Of a DNA stretch of 64,000 bases, positions 53,311 through 64,000 are shown one piece after another. The notes under the pieces are model-generated. The model saw nothing but the letters and a program-made list of their open reading frames with translations. It was not told where the DNA came from and did not search any database. A program made the position numbers and the translations under genes. The stretch covers positions 1,302,001-1,366,000 of the forward strand of contig NC_083567.1 of the NCBI RefSeq assembly GCF_019925205.1. Reading direction: 5' to 3'. Origin of the DNA: Metopolophium dirhodum. Its lineage: Eukaryota > Arthropoda > Insecta > Hemiptera > Aphididae. Position 1 is the stretch's first letter; every line of letters starts with the position of its first letter.

Positions 53311-54200
53311 TACACACGAATGGGCACCTTCGACGCGCCCAACGACTATCGCTTAATCGAAAACGGTATTCGTCGTCCGTTTGTCGAGACGGCGGCGACA
53401 GGACCGGAAGACGGCGCCGCCGCTCAAGTCGTGCGCGGTGGGCAAACAGACTACAAAGGATTCCACTGCGAATTCGTCGGCGAAACTGAAACACTCGCTG
53501 CACGTGGGTGGTGCAGACCGTACATGGGGGGAGGGGGGGATCCGTCATAATCGCGAGAGGGGAAAATCCGCGACAGCGGAACGCGGACGAAAACGTAATT
53601 GAAAATAACCCTCGTTGTTATGTATTGCTATTTTTTTTTGTTTTTTAAACTTTTATTCAAACACGGCCCCGGGCGCACATCATCCCCTTTTCGCCGATGC
53701 ACAATACATATATATATATATATATATTACGTACGCACAGGTGACGCGTCAAGGGATTCCTCTCGGGGGAGTGCAGGGTTGATCGTGGGGGTAGGGCGAT
53801 TGGGGGTTGATTTCTAGTACTAGATATATGCGTGCGCGTGCGCGTGTGTGTGTGTGTTTGTGCCATGTACTTCCACCGCGCATCCACCCCACGCGCGACA
53901 AAGGTATGTTTGGCCCCGCAAGTCGTACAGCGAAAAAAAAAACGCTGCCTCGGCCCAAGTCATTTCCTCTGTACGTAGCCCCGGAAGTACCTATATAATA
54001 ATAGCAGAGCTGCAGTATATCTATGTGCCGGTGTACGCAAACGGTTATTGCAACCTCGGGCGGCGGGTCTTGGAATCCAGAGGCGTAGGGTTTAATTTCA
54101 TGCGACTATACTCTGCGCTCGTAGTCTGTTGTTTTCCGAGTACACGCGATATCCGTCCCTATATAGTTTTCCGGGCGCGCGCGTGCATATAGGTAGCTCG
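53311..54200. other. GC-rich, CpG-dense island with overlapping frames
   Basis: Between about 53320 and 53600 all three plus frames stay open for 70-100 codons and so does one minus frame. One plus frame (ATG at 53319, to a stop near 53548) has fairly balanced residues, but no domain is recognisable and no splice pattern is obvious. A TA alternation (about 53706-53727) and GT/GC alternations (about 53829-53855) lie downstream. It could be an unrecognised exon or promoter region, or just GC-rich DNA. Confidence 0.35.
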
Positions 54201-56500
54201 AATGCGATGCATAATTATATAGGTCGTCTGTTTTCGAACGTTTATACCGCTCGCGGTATGAAACGACGATAACTATATATACCGACGACGTGTGATATAT
54301 TATTATAATAATAATGATAATACCTACGACGACGAATACGACAATGCGGTGTAAACCGAGACGCCGGCCATTGTTCCATCGACTATGTATGTATTAATGT
54401 ATGAATAGCGCCCCTCTTATTATTATACCACCTATATATTTGAGAGACCTTCTCCTCTCCGCCGTCCGCAGGGCTGATAATATATAGGAAGTGTTTGGGG
54501 CAACCCCTGCAATCATTTTTATCGTCTCGCGACATTTTTCAACAAAATTATTCTATAAATCAATGTCGTAATAAAATACAAAACAAATAAGTAATTACGA
54601 TACATACATGATACATAGGTAATTAAAATCTAGACTAAAAAGCAATTACGTTTAAAACGGAGTCGAATATGATGAGTGTGCCGCGTTCGTTTGTTCGTAT
54701 CGCGTGATGAGCACCCTCGTAATATATTATTGTCTAACCTAACCGTATCAACCACTGCAGCGGCTTGTCGGTCAGTTTGAAATTTGAATGTATAAGCTAG
54801 GTCTGTCGTCTGTCGTCTATGCTATATAATTTACTTGTGTCTGAGTATGATAATTTATAACATTATACAAACGTGCATCATATCAAATTTGCGTTCAGCT
54901 GAACAAAATATGTTGTGTATATTGTTGCCTTTAATATTAACCGTGAACAATAGGAGGTGTATATTATAATATCAAACTTAAAGGCCAGAGCATTATTATC
55001 TGTGTGCCTGCGCACGATGGCATTTTACAATTTTTAAGTGATTAGATATACAAAATATTACATTTTAAAAATTAATTTTATATTGTTTATTCGCGTGCAT
55101 ATTAGTAATTATATAGGTAGTGTACTCCCAATATCTCTTACACTGTTACTCCAACCATATTTGATAGTTTTACACTACAAGTTGTAATAGATTACAACAA
55201 AAATATTATGTTATACGCCTACCTATAATATTATATTTCTATATTAATTAATATTTATTTCATCGCAATTAGTATGTTATAATGTTATATTACATGACTC
55301 GTGAAAATTAGTATCGCGTAATGTAAACCTTGTATTTCAAACGACCTTACTTATATATTCATTATACCTACACAGTTGGCAAGTATTTTGTATAAATATA
55401 TTTATTTATGACGTGTAGTAATTTTTTTTAATTAAGTCTCGAAATGGTTTTATTTTGCTTTAGAATTTTCTAAAAGGATATGTTATTCAATACGACGTAC
55501 AATAGATATAACAATATAATTGTATAATTTTTAATAAAATAAATTACACATTATAATATATTATTATGTGTTCCTCATTAAAAATATCATTCGTAATAAC
55601 TGAACCACACAATATTATTTTATATGCTTATGGCTTATACCTACTCCGTTTTTAGTTTTATGATTATTATATTATTTGATTATAATATTGTACGTGTGAA
55701 CGAGATAAAAAAATCTTTTTTTTTTAACTTGAATGCTCATTTAATTTAAAGTATTTATTACCATATGGCTTGTACAAGTTATATAGTATGTGTGATTTAC
55801 GTATATTAGGTACCTATCTATACTATTATATATTTATTAATTATTCAACTAAGTTTTTTAATACAGTTCGTGAGATCAAGAATAATTTAAGTTGCTGGCT
55901 GTCGAACTACTAAACATTACTCATAATATAGAACATAATTATTCAACTATTATTAAAACACATTAAGTGACTTATGGTATTAATCGTTTGTTGTTTATTT
56001 AAAAATCAGTACTGCCTAGCTTATTAAGCTATTGTTTTAAAAGTCGTTGAACTTTTAATTATAACCTCCTATTCAAATGTCAATTGTTATTATTATTCGA
56101 AGACTCGTATATTATAATAATATAAAGTGAATATTCGTTTAAATAAATTCAACGCGAGCCGGTTTTTAAATTAAATTTTCTTCTGATCAATGCAAAGATT
56201 TTGTACACACACATTTTGTGTATATATAAATATATTTGTGAAATTAGACATTTCAACGTTATACATAAATTATGGGAGAACAATAAGACCCATTTACTAT
56301 TCAAACTCGCACAAATCCCATTTTGGCTATCATATCTCCACTGCAGAGAGAACAATGCTAATTGTTTCGACCGAACACAATGTTCCCTTAAATTTCGTAT
56401 AACATTTCACTTTGAACCTCATAAAGATAACTTTTTTTTTCCTACGAAGCAATTATAAATATTTTATATTTTATAATGCCAAAGAACTGCGCATAGGACC

Positions 56501-56540
<40 letters not shown>

Positions 56541-57189
56541 TAATGTATAATAATATTATATTATCTCACATTTCGGAATTGGCTCCCGTCCCTATATTTT
56601 TATTATTTTTTTCGTTTCGGACTATACGACATCCGATCCGATTTGTGTTGTTCCGTTAATAAGCCACGTCCACACGACTTTATGTGGACATACTCAAAAA
56701 AACGACAACTTTAACGCATTGTGCGTATTTCCGTTGACGTGACTTAGTGCGCTTAGGTATATATTATAATACGTGTTGTGTGTGCGCTTTTTATGGTGTA
56801 TATGTGTATGAGTATATAATATATATATACCTAGTTACTTTTAATTTTCTCCCGTGCCGTATAAGCTGTCTGCAATGTCCGACCAACGTATATAATATTA
56901 TAAACACGTTAAATCGTTCAACCGGATGTGTGCACAACTGTGCAAAACAGCTTACGTGTTGTATATATATATATATCTATTTTATTGCACATAACTCGGT
57001 TTTCGATTTCGTCGGAAGAGTGATATTTTCTTACAGAGTAAAAGAAAAAGTGTGCAAACACGCGACCGCGCTCGGTCGATCCGGGTGGACCGCATATGTT
57101 TCGTGTTGTCACAGCTGAATAAAAATAATAATGATAATAATAATAATAACAATAATGATAGTATAATATCGCGTATAGTAGTATTATAT
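54201..57189. other. Non-coding stretch
   Basis: No gene recognised. From 54500 to 56500 it is strongly AT-rich. A TA/CA compound microsatellite and a CTAACCTAACC run (about 54735-54745) are the only clear repeats. Confidence 0.55.
56501..56540. repeat. (TA)10(CA)10 compound microsatellite
   Basis: Ten TA units run directly into ten CA units. Confidence 0.9.
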
Positions 57190-57660
57190 ATTAGGTAAAA
57201 TGTCATGACCGTGAACCAGCTGCGAAACGGTCTCAAACTATAATCTCGCAGACGAACGCCGGACGATTTCGCGTATAGACGCGGAGATTTCATGTCGCTT
57301 TTGATCACATCGAGTCGTGTGCACAGATAAAACGATAATAATTCGCGAGCAAGTACTGCCTAGTGCCTATACCTATAAAATTGATATAATGTGCTACAAT
57401 CATGCGCATACGTATTGTATAATTATCTATCAGGTGTAATATGATGACCGTGAACCAGCTGTGAAACGGTCTCAAACTATAAACTCGCAGACGAACGCCG
57501 AACGATTTCGCGTATAGACGCGGAGATTTCATGTCGCTTTTGATCACATCGAGTCGTGTGCACAGATAAAACGATAATAATTTCCGAGCAAGTACTGTCT
57601 GTCATATACATATAGAGTGTACTACGATCATGTGCATAAATATTATATAATTGTATATTA
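57190..57660. repeat. Tandem duplication, 239-bp period
   Basis: Copy 1 (about 57190-57428) and copy 2 (about 57429-57660) are nearly identical over some 150 bases, from GACCGTGAACCAGCTG to the CGAGCAAGTACTG block, then diverge more at their right ends. Each holds a 26-bp dyad (57207-57232 and 57446-57471): GACCGT, 4 bases, CAGCTG, 4 bases, ACGGTC. No long coding frame is shared. The GC-balanced core stands out from AT-rich flanks. Confidence 0.8.
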
Positions 57661-60132
57661 ATTATTATACCTATTTTCGTAAAAAAATAATTAACAATTA
57701 AAACGATATACGCGTTTTACGTTTACGCAGCGAATCGAAAAATGTACTCATAATAATAATCAAGATAATAATATGTGCACATAAAATTGTTTAGTTTTGA
57801 CCGTGGTCCGGGGTTACCTATATACGAATACGCCTATCGTGTGATTAAAGTTTGGTTGAAATCGTACGAATATATTATTATTATTATTATTACAAAGATA
57901 GGTATGCATGAAATTGTGCTGCGTGTGCCACTTAAAAACACACGAGAATTATAAAAAGAATTTATTCTTCAGCTGTTTTCTTCGTTATTAGGTAGGTACC
58001 GAAACAAAAAGACGGAGGAGAATTTATTCATTTGAGTGCGCCCGAAACAACATTTGCATGAAAATTTCCATCTGTTGAGCGTATTGTATACATATTATTA
58101 TGCATAAGAACATAATGGGATTGGAGTGAAAAAACATAACAAAATAAGATTAAAAAAAAAAGAATAAAAAATACAACACTCTATTATTGTAAGACCATAA
58201 GATTTTATTAAAAATCTGAAATATACCGATTATTTTCAACATATTATTATAGAATAATTCATTAGGTAGGTATACTAAACCATTGTGTACGTCGCCTATA
58301 TCAGAGTTGAATATACAATTCAACTCCACGCGACACGGTGTAGTGAAAATCGGGCTTAAGGGTATAATTTATTTGGAGAAAATATAATATATTATTCGTA
58401 GATAAATTTAAACTTTGAATAGTTTAATTTAAACGGCTTTTGTAGACTTTTAGAAACTGCTCTTAAAAGAACGGCAGTTAAATTATACGCCTCCCAAACA
58501 AACAACATTTTAATGTGTACTTATCTTCTTATATATACTAATTTATATAATAATTATTCGAGCGTCGAACTCTGCAGGTCGAAAGTATTTTTATTTTGAT
58601 GCCTTGCACTTTTATTATTTACCTATGTGTTTATTTTTGTAACCATGTGGGTATAATATTACAATGGTGATTAAGTGCACGTGAACTTAAAAATTCCATT
58701 TCCTGTGAGCTGGCGGTTACGCAACTTTCGTCATATTACATTTTATTATTATTATAACTGCCGTAGTATACCTACTACGACTACTGTGTTTGATAAATGT
58801 TCGAGTGAACATCAAATAGAAAAGTTTACGGAGTGCGTTTGAATTGATAAACAACATCACTCGTCGTAATAATTAATTCAGTGCGTAATGCGCACACACA
58901 ATTAATATATAATATAATATATTATTTACATCGGTTTACAAATATAAAAAGTGAACGTCGTCGTCGCGTTTGGCTATTTCTCTGTGTGCCTACACAATTT
59001 ACATACATGTGCATACAGCACAGGCACCGCACATTATACGGTTGTTTGTTCAATTGTTGCAGTGCGTCCTACTTTTGTTCCATCGGCCGTTGTGTGCACA
59101 TTCGATTAAATTAAACATCACCAGAGGTCATCCCGCGGTGGAAGCGTATAATAATATGCCTATATATTGTATATATATATATTACGCGATAGCTACGGTT
59201 ATTAGTCGTTTTAATTGCGTGCAAATTATCTGAGCGAACGTATACATAGGTACACGATTTCCTCGTTATAGGTAGGTACCTACGTGCGTTTTTTGATAAA
59301 GCTAATGTGTGTGTGGGCATTATGAGTGCATTTGTTAATGGACGATCGAATAATAATAGTACGAAAAGCGTATTTATTGAGATATCATTATTATATCTAT
59401 ATACGTACCATAGGATTATTACGTTCTCGCACAAAGGTAATGATAATAATATGCATGTTATATCGTTACGATTTTGTCTGCAATTACATACTCTCCACTC
59501 TTATTATAATCGATTGCACGTAAACGTGAGTAATAAGTACAACGTTATTAGACGCATATTATATATTTTATTGATTTAAGATAGGTATAATACGACTTAT
59601 AGACGAACCGAAGTTAATATGCATTCAGCATTGCGTATATATATACGATCACAGTATAATACGATAATAATTATGCTATAAAATTAAGCGAATGTTGCAC
59701 ACATTATTTTATATATATATATATTGACGAATCAATGACGGAGGTGATACCTATAAATAGGAATTACATGTATATTAAACCTATAAAATATTATATACTT
59801 ACATGTTTATTTTCCATTAACCGATCAATGAATAAATTTAATAAACTATGTCTCGAGCGTTTGTCCGATAGTATAATATAATATAATATTATGTATTATT
59901 CCGATGGCTGTTTATCTCGTGTTGGTTGATTTTGCATAATTAGGTGACATAGTTTATATACATATACAGTTATAACAGGCGAGAATATAATAATATTGGA
60001 TTCGTAATTACTATTACATAAGTTGAAATCTCTAAACAACATTGTAGGTAATATTAGGAACATGGCGAGTATGAAATACCGTAATAAACCATAAAGGCAT
60101 AAACAAGGCGTATTTACTACTATATAATATTA
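57661..60132. other. Non-coding stretch
   Basis: No gene recognised. AT-rich, with an ATT run near 57876-57892 and TA alternations near 59165-59180 and 59709-59724. Open frames of 77-107 codons near 58880-59580 on both strands have no domains. Confidence 0.5.
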
Positions 60133-60580
60133 TACAGGTTAATTCACCCCCTCCCCATTTTGATTGAATAATGCATTCATTCAAAATTATTATTTTCAGA
60201 AGTTTCACGTACACTAATTGAATATGGCATAATTTATATTACCTGATTTTTTTATGTATAATATTTCAGGAGTGTCCTGTGGCGATTCAAACTTTTGTTT
60301 TTTAAATTAGAACCACTCTGTTTTACTGTAAATATTATCAAGCAGATGATTTTTTTTCGGAGTTTTTCACTATTTACATTTATTGAAATTTGAACGAATA
60401 GTTATTAAACAGCATTTATACTATGGACAATAGCCCATGATTATGGGTTTACTGATGTATCATAGTTGGTAAATATTAATACCTAGTGTATATTGTAATA
60501 CTTAAAAATTCCAAAAATCAGAACTAGAGTAAATGCGTTATTAGAGGAAGCATGCTTGCATGCACGTGAATCACTCTGTA
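60133..60580. mobile_element. MITE with mariner-like TA target and CAG...GATTCAC ends
   Basis: The left end TATACAGGTTAATTCAC and the reverse complement of the right end, TATACAGAGTGATTCAC, match at 14 of 17 positions. TA dinucleotides flank CAG...CTG (60135-60578), fitting a Tc1/mariner-type insertion. The 444-bp interior is non-coding. Two unpaired ends with the related word AATCACCCTGTATA occur at 35010 and 63658. Confidence 0.55.
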
Positions 60581-61489
60581 TATTAATATAACATGTACCT
60601 ACACACCATTCTATTAGTGGGGACATGGGTGTTGGTATTGTATATTATTATAGACAATATATTGTAAATAATTGTAATTGACCCGATCGTCGGGTCGAAG
60701 AATGATTGGTGCGTGAATTCTAGTCGGAAATTCTATACAGTATATAATAATAATTATTAGAAGGTTCTGTATTATAATTTATAACGGCGACTTCCTAATA
60801 ATATATAGGTTCTACCCCACACTGCACAGTGCACGATCGTCGAAAAATAATTTAATGCCGCGATCGACGCTCTCGAATGACGACACGACAAACGATATAT
60901 CCAATAAAAAGTAATAGTTTCGGATTTTTCGATTTTTATATATATTTTTTTTTAGCCGACGACGACCGTCCGGCGAGCCCAAACGTTTATACACAACCGC
61001 ATATTCAACAACACTGTCGTATATTGCAGTGACCGCGGTGGTGGGACGAAATTATTTCGGACAATGGAATAGCGAGCGAAATATTATAATAATAACAATA
61101 ATAACAATATAATATATAGGCCGTCGCGGATGCTGTTTTTTTAGGGAGATCGTGCGACGGCGACGGTAAAACGAACCGCACAATGGGATTGTGTCCCGAA
61201 CTGTATACAATAATATATCATTCACAGATATACAATAATATAACGTTATGCAAATGAGACGCGGGACATGTAGGGGACTCGCAAGTCTATATAATATTAT
61301 TATATAGGCATGGTGCAGGCCACAAGAAAAAACCAAACTGAATAGTGAATACCTACCCGCTAAATCGCGTCGGCCGGCCGCCGATTATGTTTATGTCACA
61401 CACCGCACACACGAAAATAGTGATATTTAAAAAGTATACACCGTGCACGTCATATATTATAATATTATAATAGTAAAGACCTACTCGGA
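60581..61489. other. Non-coding stretch
   Basis: No gene recognised. It contains short CpG-rich patches near 60820-60990 and 61020-61200 in AT-rich DNA. Confidence 0.5.
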
Positions 61490-61589
61490 CGAGATGCATC
61501 AACGTCTCGGGTTGCAGCGGGGTGCAGCGGTGCGGCGCAGTTTGTTTTTTATCTGCAGCAGCTGCAACGAACGGCGCCGGTGCATCTCG
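61490..61589. ncRNA. 100-nt GC-rich stem-loop candidate
   Basis: Nested exact pairings are CGAGATGCA (61490-61498) with TGCATCTCG (61581-61589), GTTGCAGC (61511-61518) with GCTGCAAC (61561-61568), and TGCAG (61523-61527) with CTGCA (61553-61557). The two 12-base gaps between outer and inner stems are equal in length and add about six more pairs including G-T. The terminal loop is 25 bases. Size and symmetry resemble a microRNA precursor, and the GC-rich sequence is unlike the AT palindromes common here. There is no evidence of transcription, the strand is unknown, and I match no known microRNA seed. Confidence 0.3.
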
Positions 61590-64000
61590 GAGTGCACCTC
61601 GCGAGAACGACCCAGTGCAAGACAATATATAATATACTTATAAGCCATACCAGAAATATATTATATTATTATCATGCACATAATATATTGTATACTAATA
61701 TAATATACGGTGTACCATTATCCTATATATTATACAAGTTGCGTTGCGGGATTTTTTTCTGAATCGCTCTCGACTTCCTATACAGCTGCTGCTGCGCCTG
61801 CTGGTATAGAACATAATATTATGAGGTTTTTTTTTTTTTAATGATAACAAATACTAATAATGTGTATCGACTGTAACCGATCAGATAATATGCAGGTTAA
61901 ACATCCACTACGAGCTATGTATAATTGCTTGTAACTGGAAATAATGACGAATTATATTTACAAAATAATTATCATTGAATTAAAAAATACAATTTTAATT
62001 TTAATTGAAACTTTTAAAGGTACCTACACGTTATGGTATATAAGTTTACAAAGCATTTTGCTTATGAATAAATGCATACAATATAATATCACTTAGAGTA
62101 AGGATTTTGATTAGGTAAGAATATAATATTCACACTAAAATAACAACCTATTAGCATATCGTTTTTAAACATATTACAATTATGAAAACTTAGTAGGTAT
62201 ATTTACATTTCACCGAAAGCGATATCGCACTTATGTGTGTTTAGTATTTTATAATGTCATTATGACGTGTAAACAGTGATTTAGGTAGTTGCAAGCGTCT
62301 TAAATGTTTGGTCAACGTTTTACACTTCGAGATGCAGATTTTTCGAAAAAGAAAATTTCATACAAGATAGGTACACCGTGTGTTGCGACTTACGATTAAT
62401 CAATGTGACAATATTATTTCATGCGTAAAATGTTTGAGTGTTGTAACGAATCGGCGTGTGGACTGTATACGACTGTAAAGACCATATTTTTACTAAATAT
62501 TTCAGTATTTATAACGAAGAACTGAATGCCGTCCATTCGTTAAAAACCTGGCACGCAACTCGGTTTTTTTTGTTTTATATAAGAACCAGCTGTATCGTAT
62601 AGGATCCTATACAGTCAAAGACCAGCATATTATTGCCCAGTACAACTGTAGTCGAGTCGCAATAATTCGAAAAATTTGACATTTTTTTTTTTATTTCTCT
62701 TGAATGGTTAGGTTAGGTTAAATCCGAGTTGGGTAGCTTGAAGTGATTTTATTTTATCTCTCTTCAACTTCTAGTTATCGCCTTAACTCGACTGTACCTA
62801 CATGTATATTGTGTTTTGACGACGTTGTCGTACGCAAAATATAATCTGACCTAAATTTCAAATTTGCAATTCATCTATATACGTCCAACGCATCGAATAA
62901 ACTTTCGGCGTCCGCTCGCGAGGACGACAGCCGTACATAGGTAGCAATATTTCAACCGTGCGCGGACAAGCGTACGCAATATAATTTATAATCCGACGTC
63001 GACGTTGTGTGCAGCTTGCATGGACTGCCCGGAGTGTCGGAATGCCGTCGGGAATTGTTTTGGTTTTTTATGAAAAAAATTCGGGTGGGTGGTTCAACTT
63101 AGGTAGGCACGTGCTGACCGTGCAGTAGATTGCAGTCGGCGGCTCGGACGTCGCGCAAAAGCCACGTGGTCCGCGTCAGCGATAAATAATTAGGCATATA
63201 TTGTGTATTACGATGGAGGTAAAAAATAATAATACATTATAATATAGATTATAAAGTTTCAGGGCATGATATATTATTAAGATATAGGTACAAAACAGCG
63301 TGTAATTCGTCGACGACCTACATGTGTAACGCCGTGGAAAAAAAACACGTAATGCAATACATCGCGGAAAACGAAAGCGGAAAAAACGAGAGTGCGCGCA
63401 GCGGTGCGTACCCGTACGACACTATGTGTGCAGGTAGGTATACACTTGCAGCAGCAAATATGTATTATAATATACCTATTACCTGAATAATATTAATATG
63501 GTAAACCAAATCACAAAAACGGGTGCGTTGCCGAAACGATATGACAAAAAAAATCTATGATATCGTAAACACACGCGCGAAACCGCAATCTTTCTTATAT
63601 TATAACTGTATAATTCAAGTGAAATAAGGGGATGAGCACAGAACATACTTGGAGGCGAATCACCCTGTATATATTGCCGTGTAACTCTCACGTGTATAAA
63701 TCACGTGTACCGGGAACGTTATAATAATAATATATGATATTGTCGGGTACGACGTTGTTATTATTGTTAATAATTATTACTCGGCCGACACTCCGATTCG
63801 TATTATAATAATATCCGACCGAGATGTGCACATTAAACGAGCCGAGTGGACAGTAATTCACGTGCTGCGCTCGTCCGAAAAGGCGACGTTAAATGCATAT
63901 AATAATAATATATTATATTATAGTAGATAGTGCGGTAGTCTGCAGCAGTTGTAGATGTCGCAGTATATTAGCCATTATATTAGTAGCTATAAATAATAAA
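61590..64000. other. Non-coding stretch
   Basis: No gene recognised. A GGTTAGGTTAGGTTA run lies at 62706-62720, a T run near 61827-61839, and an unpaired AATCACCCTGTATA transposon-like end at 63658-63671. CpG-richer DNA at 62880-63180 and 63300-63420 has no exon-like frame. Confidence 0.5.
62706..62720 (+). repeat. Interstitial TTAGG-type run
   Basis: Three GGTTA units, like the run at 11537. Confidence 0.65.

Noticed and set aside
53657..53958. Minus-strand frames with repeated Thr-His and Ala-Arg
   Set aside because: They are generated by GT and GC alternation.

Overview
The window looks like nuclear DNA of an aphid or close relative. This is inferred from the very AT-rich background full of ATAATATTATA and TATAGGTACCTA-type words, frequent AT, CA and ATT microsatellites, scattered short TTAGG-type (arthropod telomere) runs, and eukaryotic transposon remnants (hAT, Tc1/mariner, LINE tail). 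Nothing bacterial or viral is apparent: no operons, no ribosome-binding-site spacing, no rRNA, tRNA or CRISPR that I can support.

I found no host protein-coding exon I would defend. The longest open frames are artefacts of microsatellites, of repeats, or of chance in short GC-rich islands. The only recognisable protein-coding signals are two dead transposase fragments: a Tc1/mariner-superfamily remnant at about 20650-21390 (+) with in-frame stops and a lost catalytic acid, and the C-terminal part of a hAT transposase at 49190-49674 (+), frameshifted, inside a 768-bp internally deleted element with an intact 8-bp target duplication. The window is best read as intergenic or long-intron DNA with nested mobile elements.

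Layout. 1-20 kb: AT-rich non-coding DNA, microsatellites, a CpG-dense island near 10.2-11.1 kb, a MITE at 15143-15607, two copies of an unnamed dispersed repeat (7250-7531 and 17734-17967), and an 85-bp LINE-like tail with 13-bp target duplications at 18363-18473. 20.6-27.5 kb: the Tc1/mariner remnant, then a 5.07-kb foldback element (22380-27448) with 759-bp inverted arms that appear essentially identical, each built on four 146-bp tandem units, around a 3.55-kb spacer with no recognisable transposase. 29.7-33 kb: a palindrome cluster, a 435-bp foldback MITE made of AAAAAGTCCG-type short repeats with 12-bp target duplications, a pogo-like fragment and an RTE-like LINE tail. 33-49 kb: non-coding DNA with GC-rich islands and a (GT)29 tract. 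49-64 kb: the hAT derivative, two further MITEs (51400-51637, 60133-60580), a 239-bp tandem duplication carrying a conserved dyad (57190-57660), and a 100-nt GC-rich stem-loop candidate (61490-61589).

The most interesting objects are the two foldback elements, the tandem duplication with its conserved dyad, and the stem-loop at 61.5 kb. All calls are by eye, without alignment or database search.
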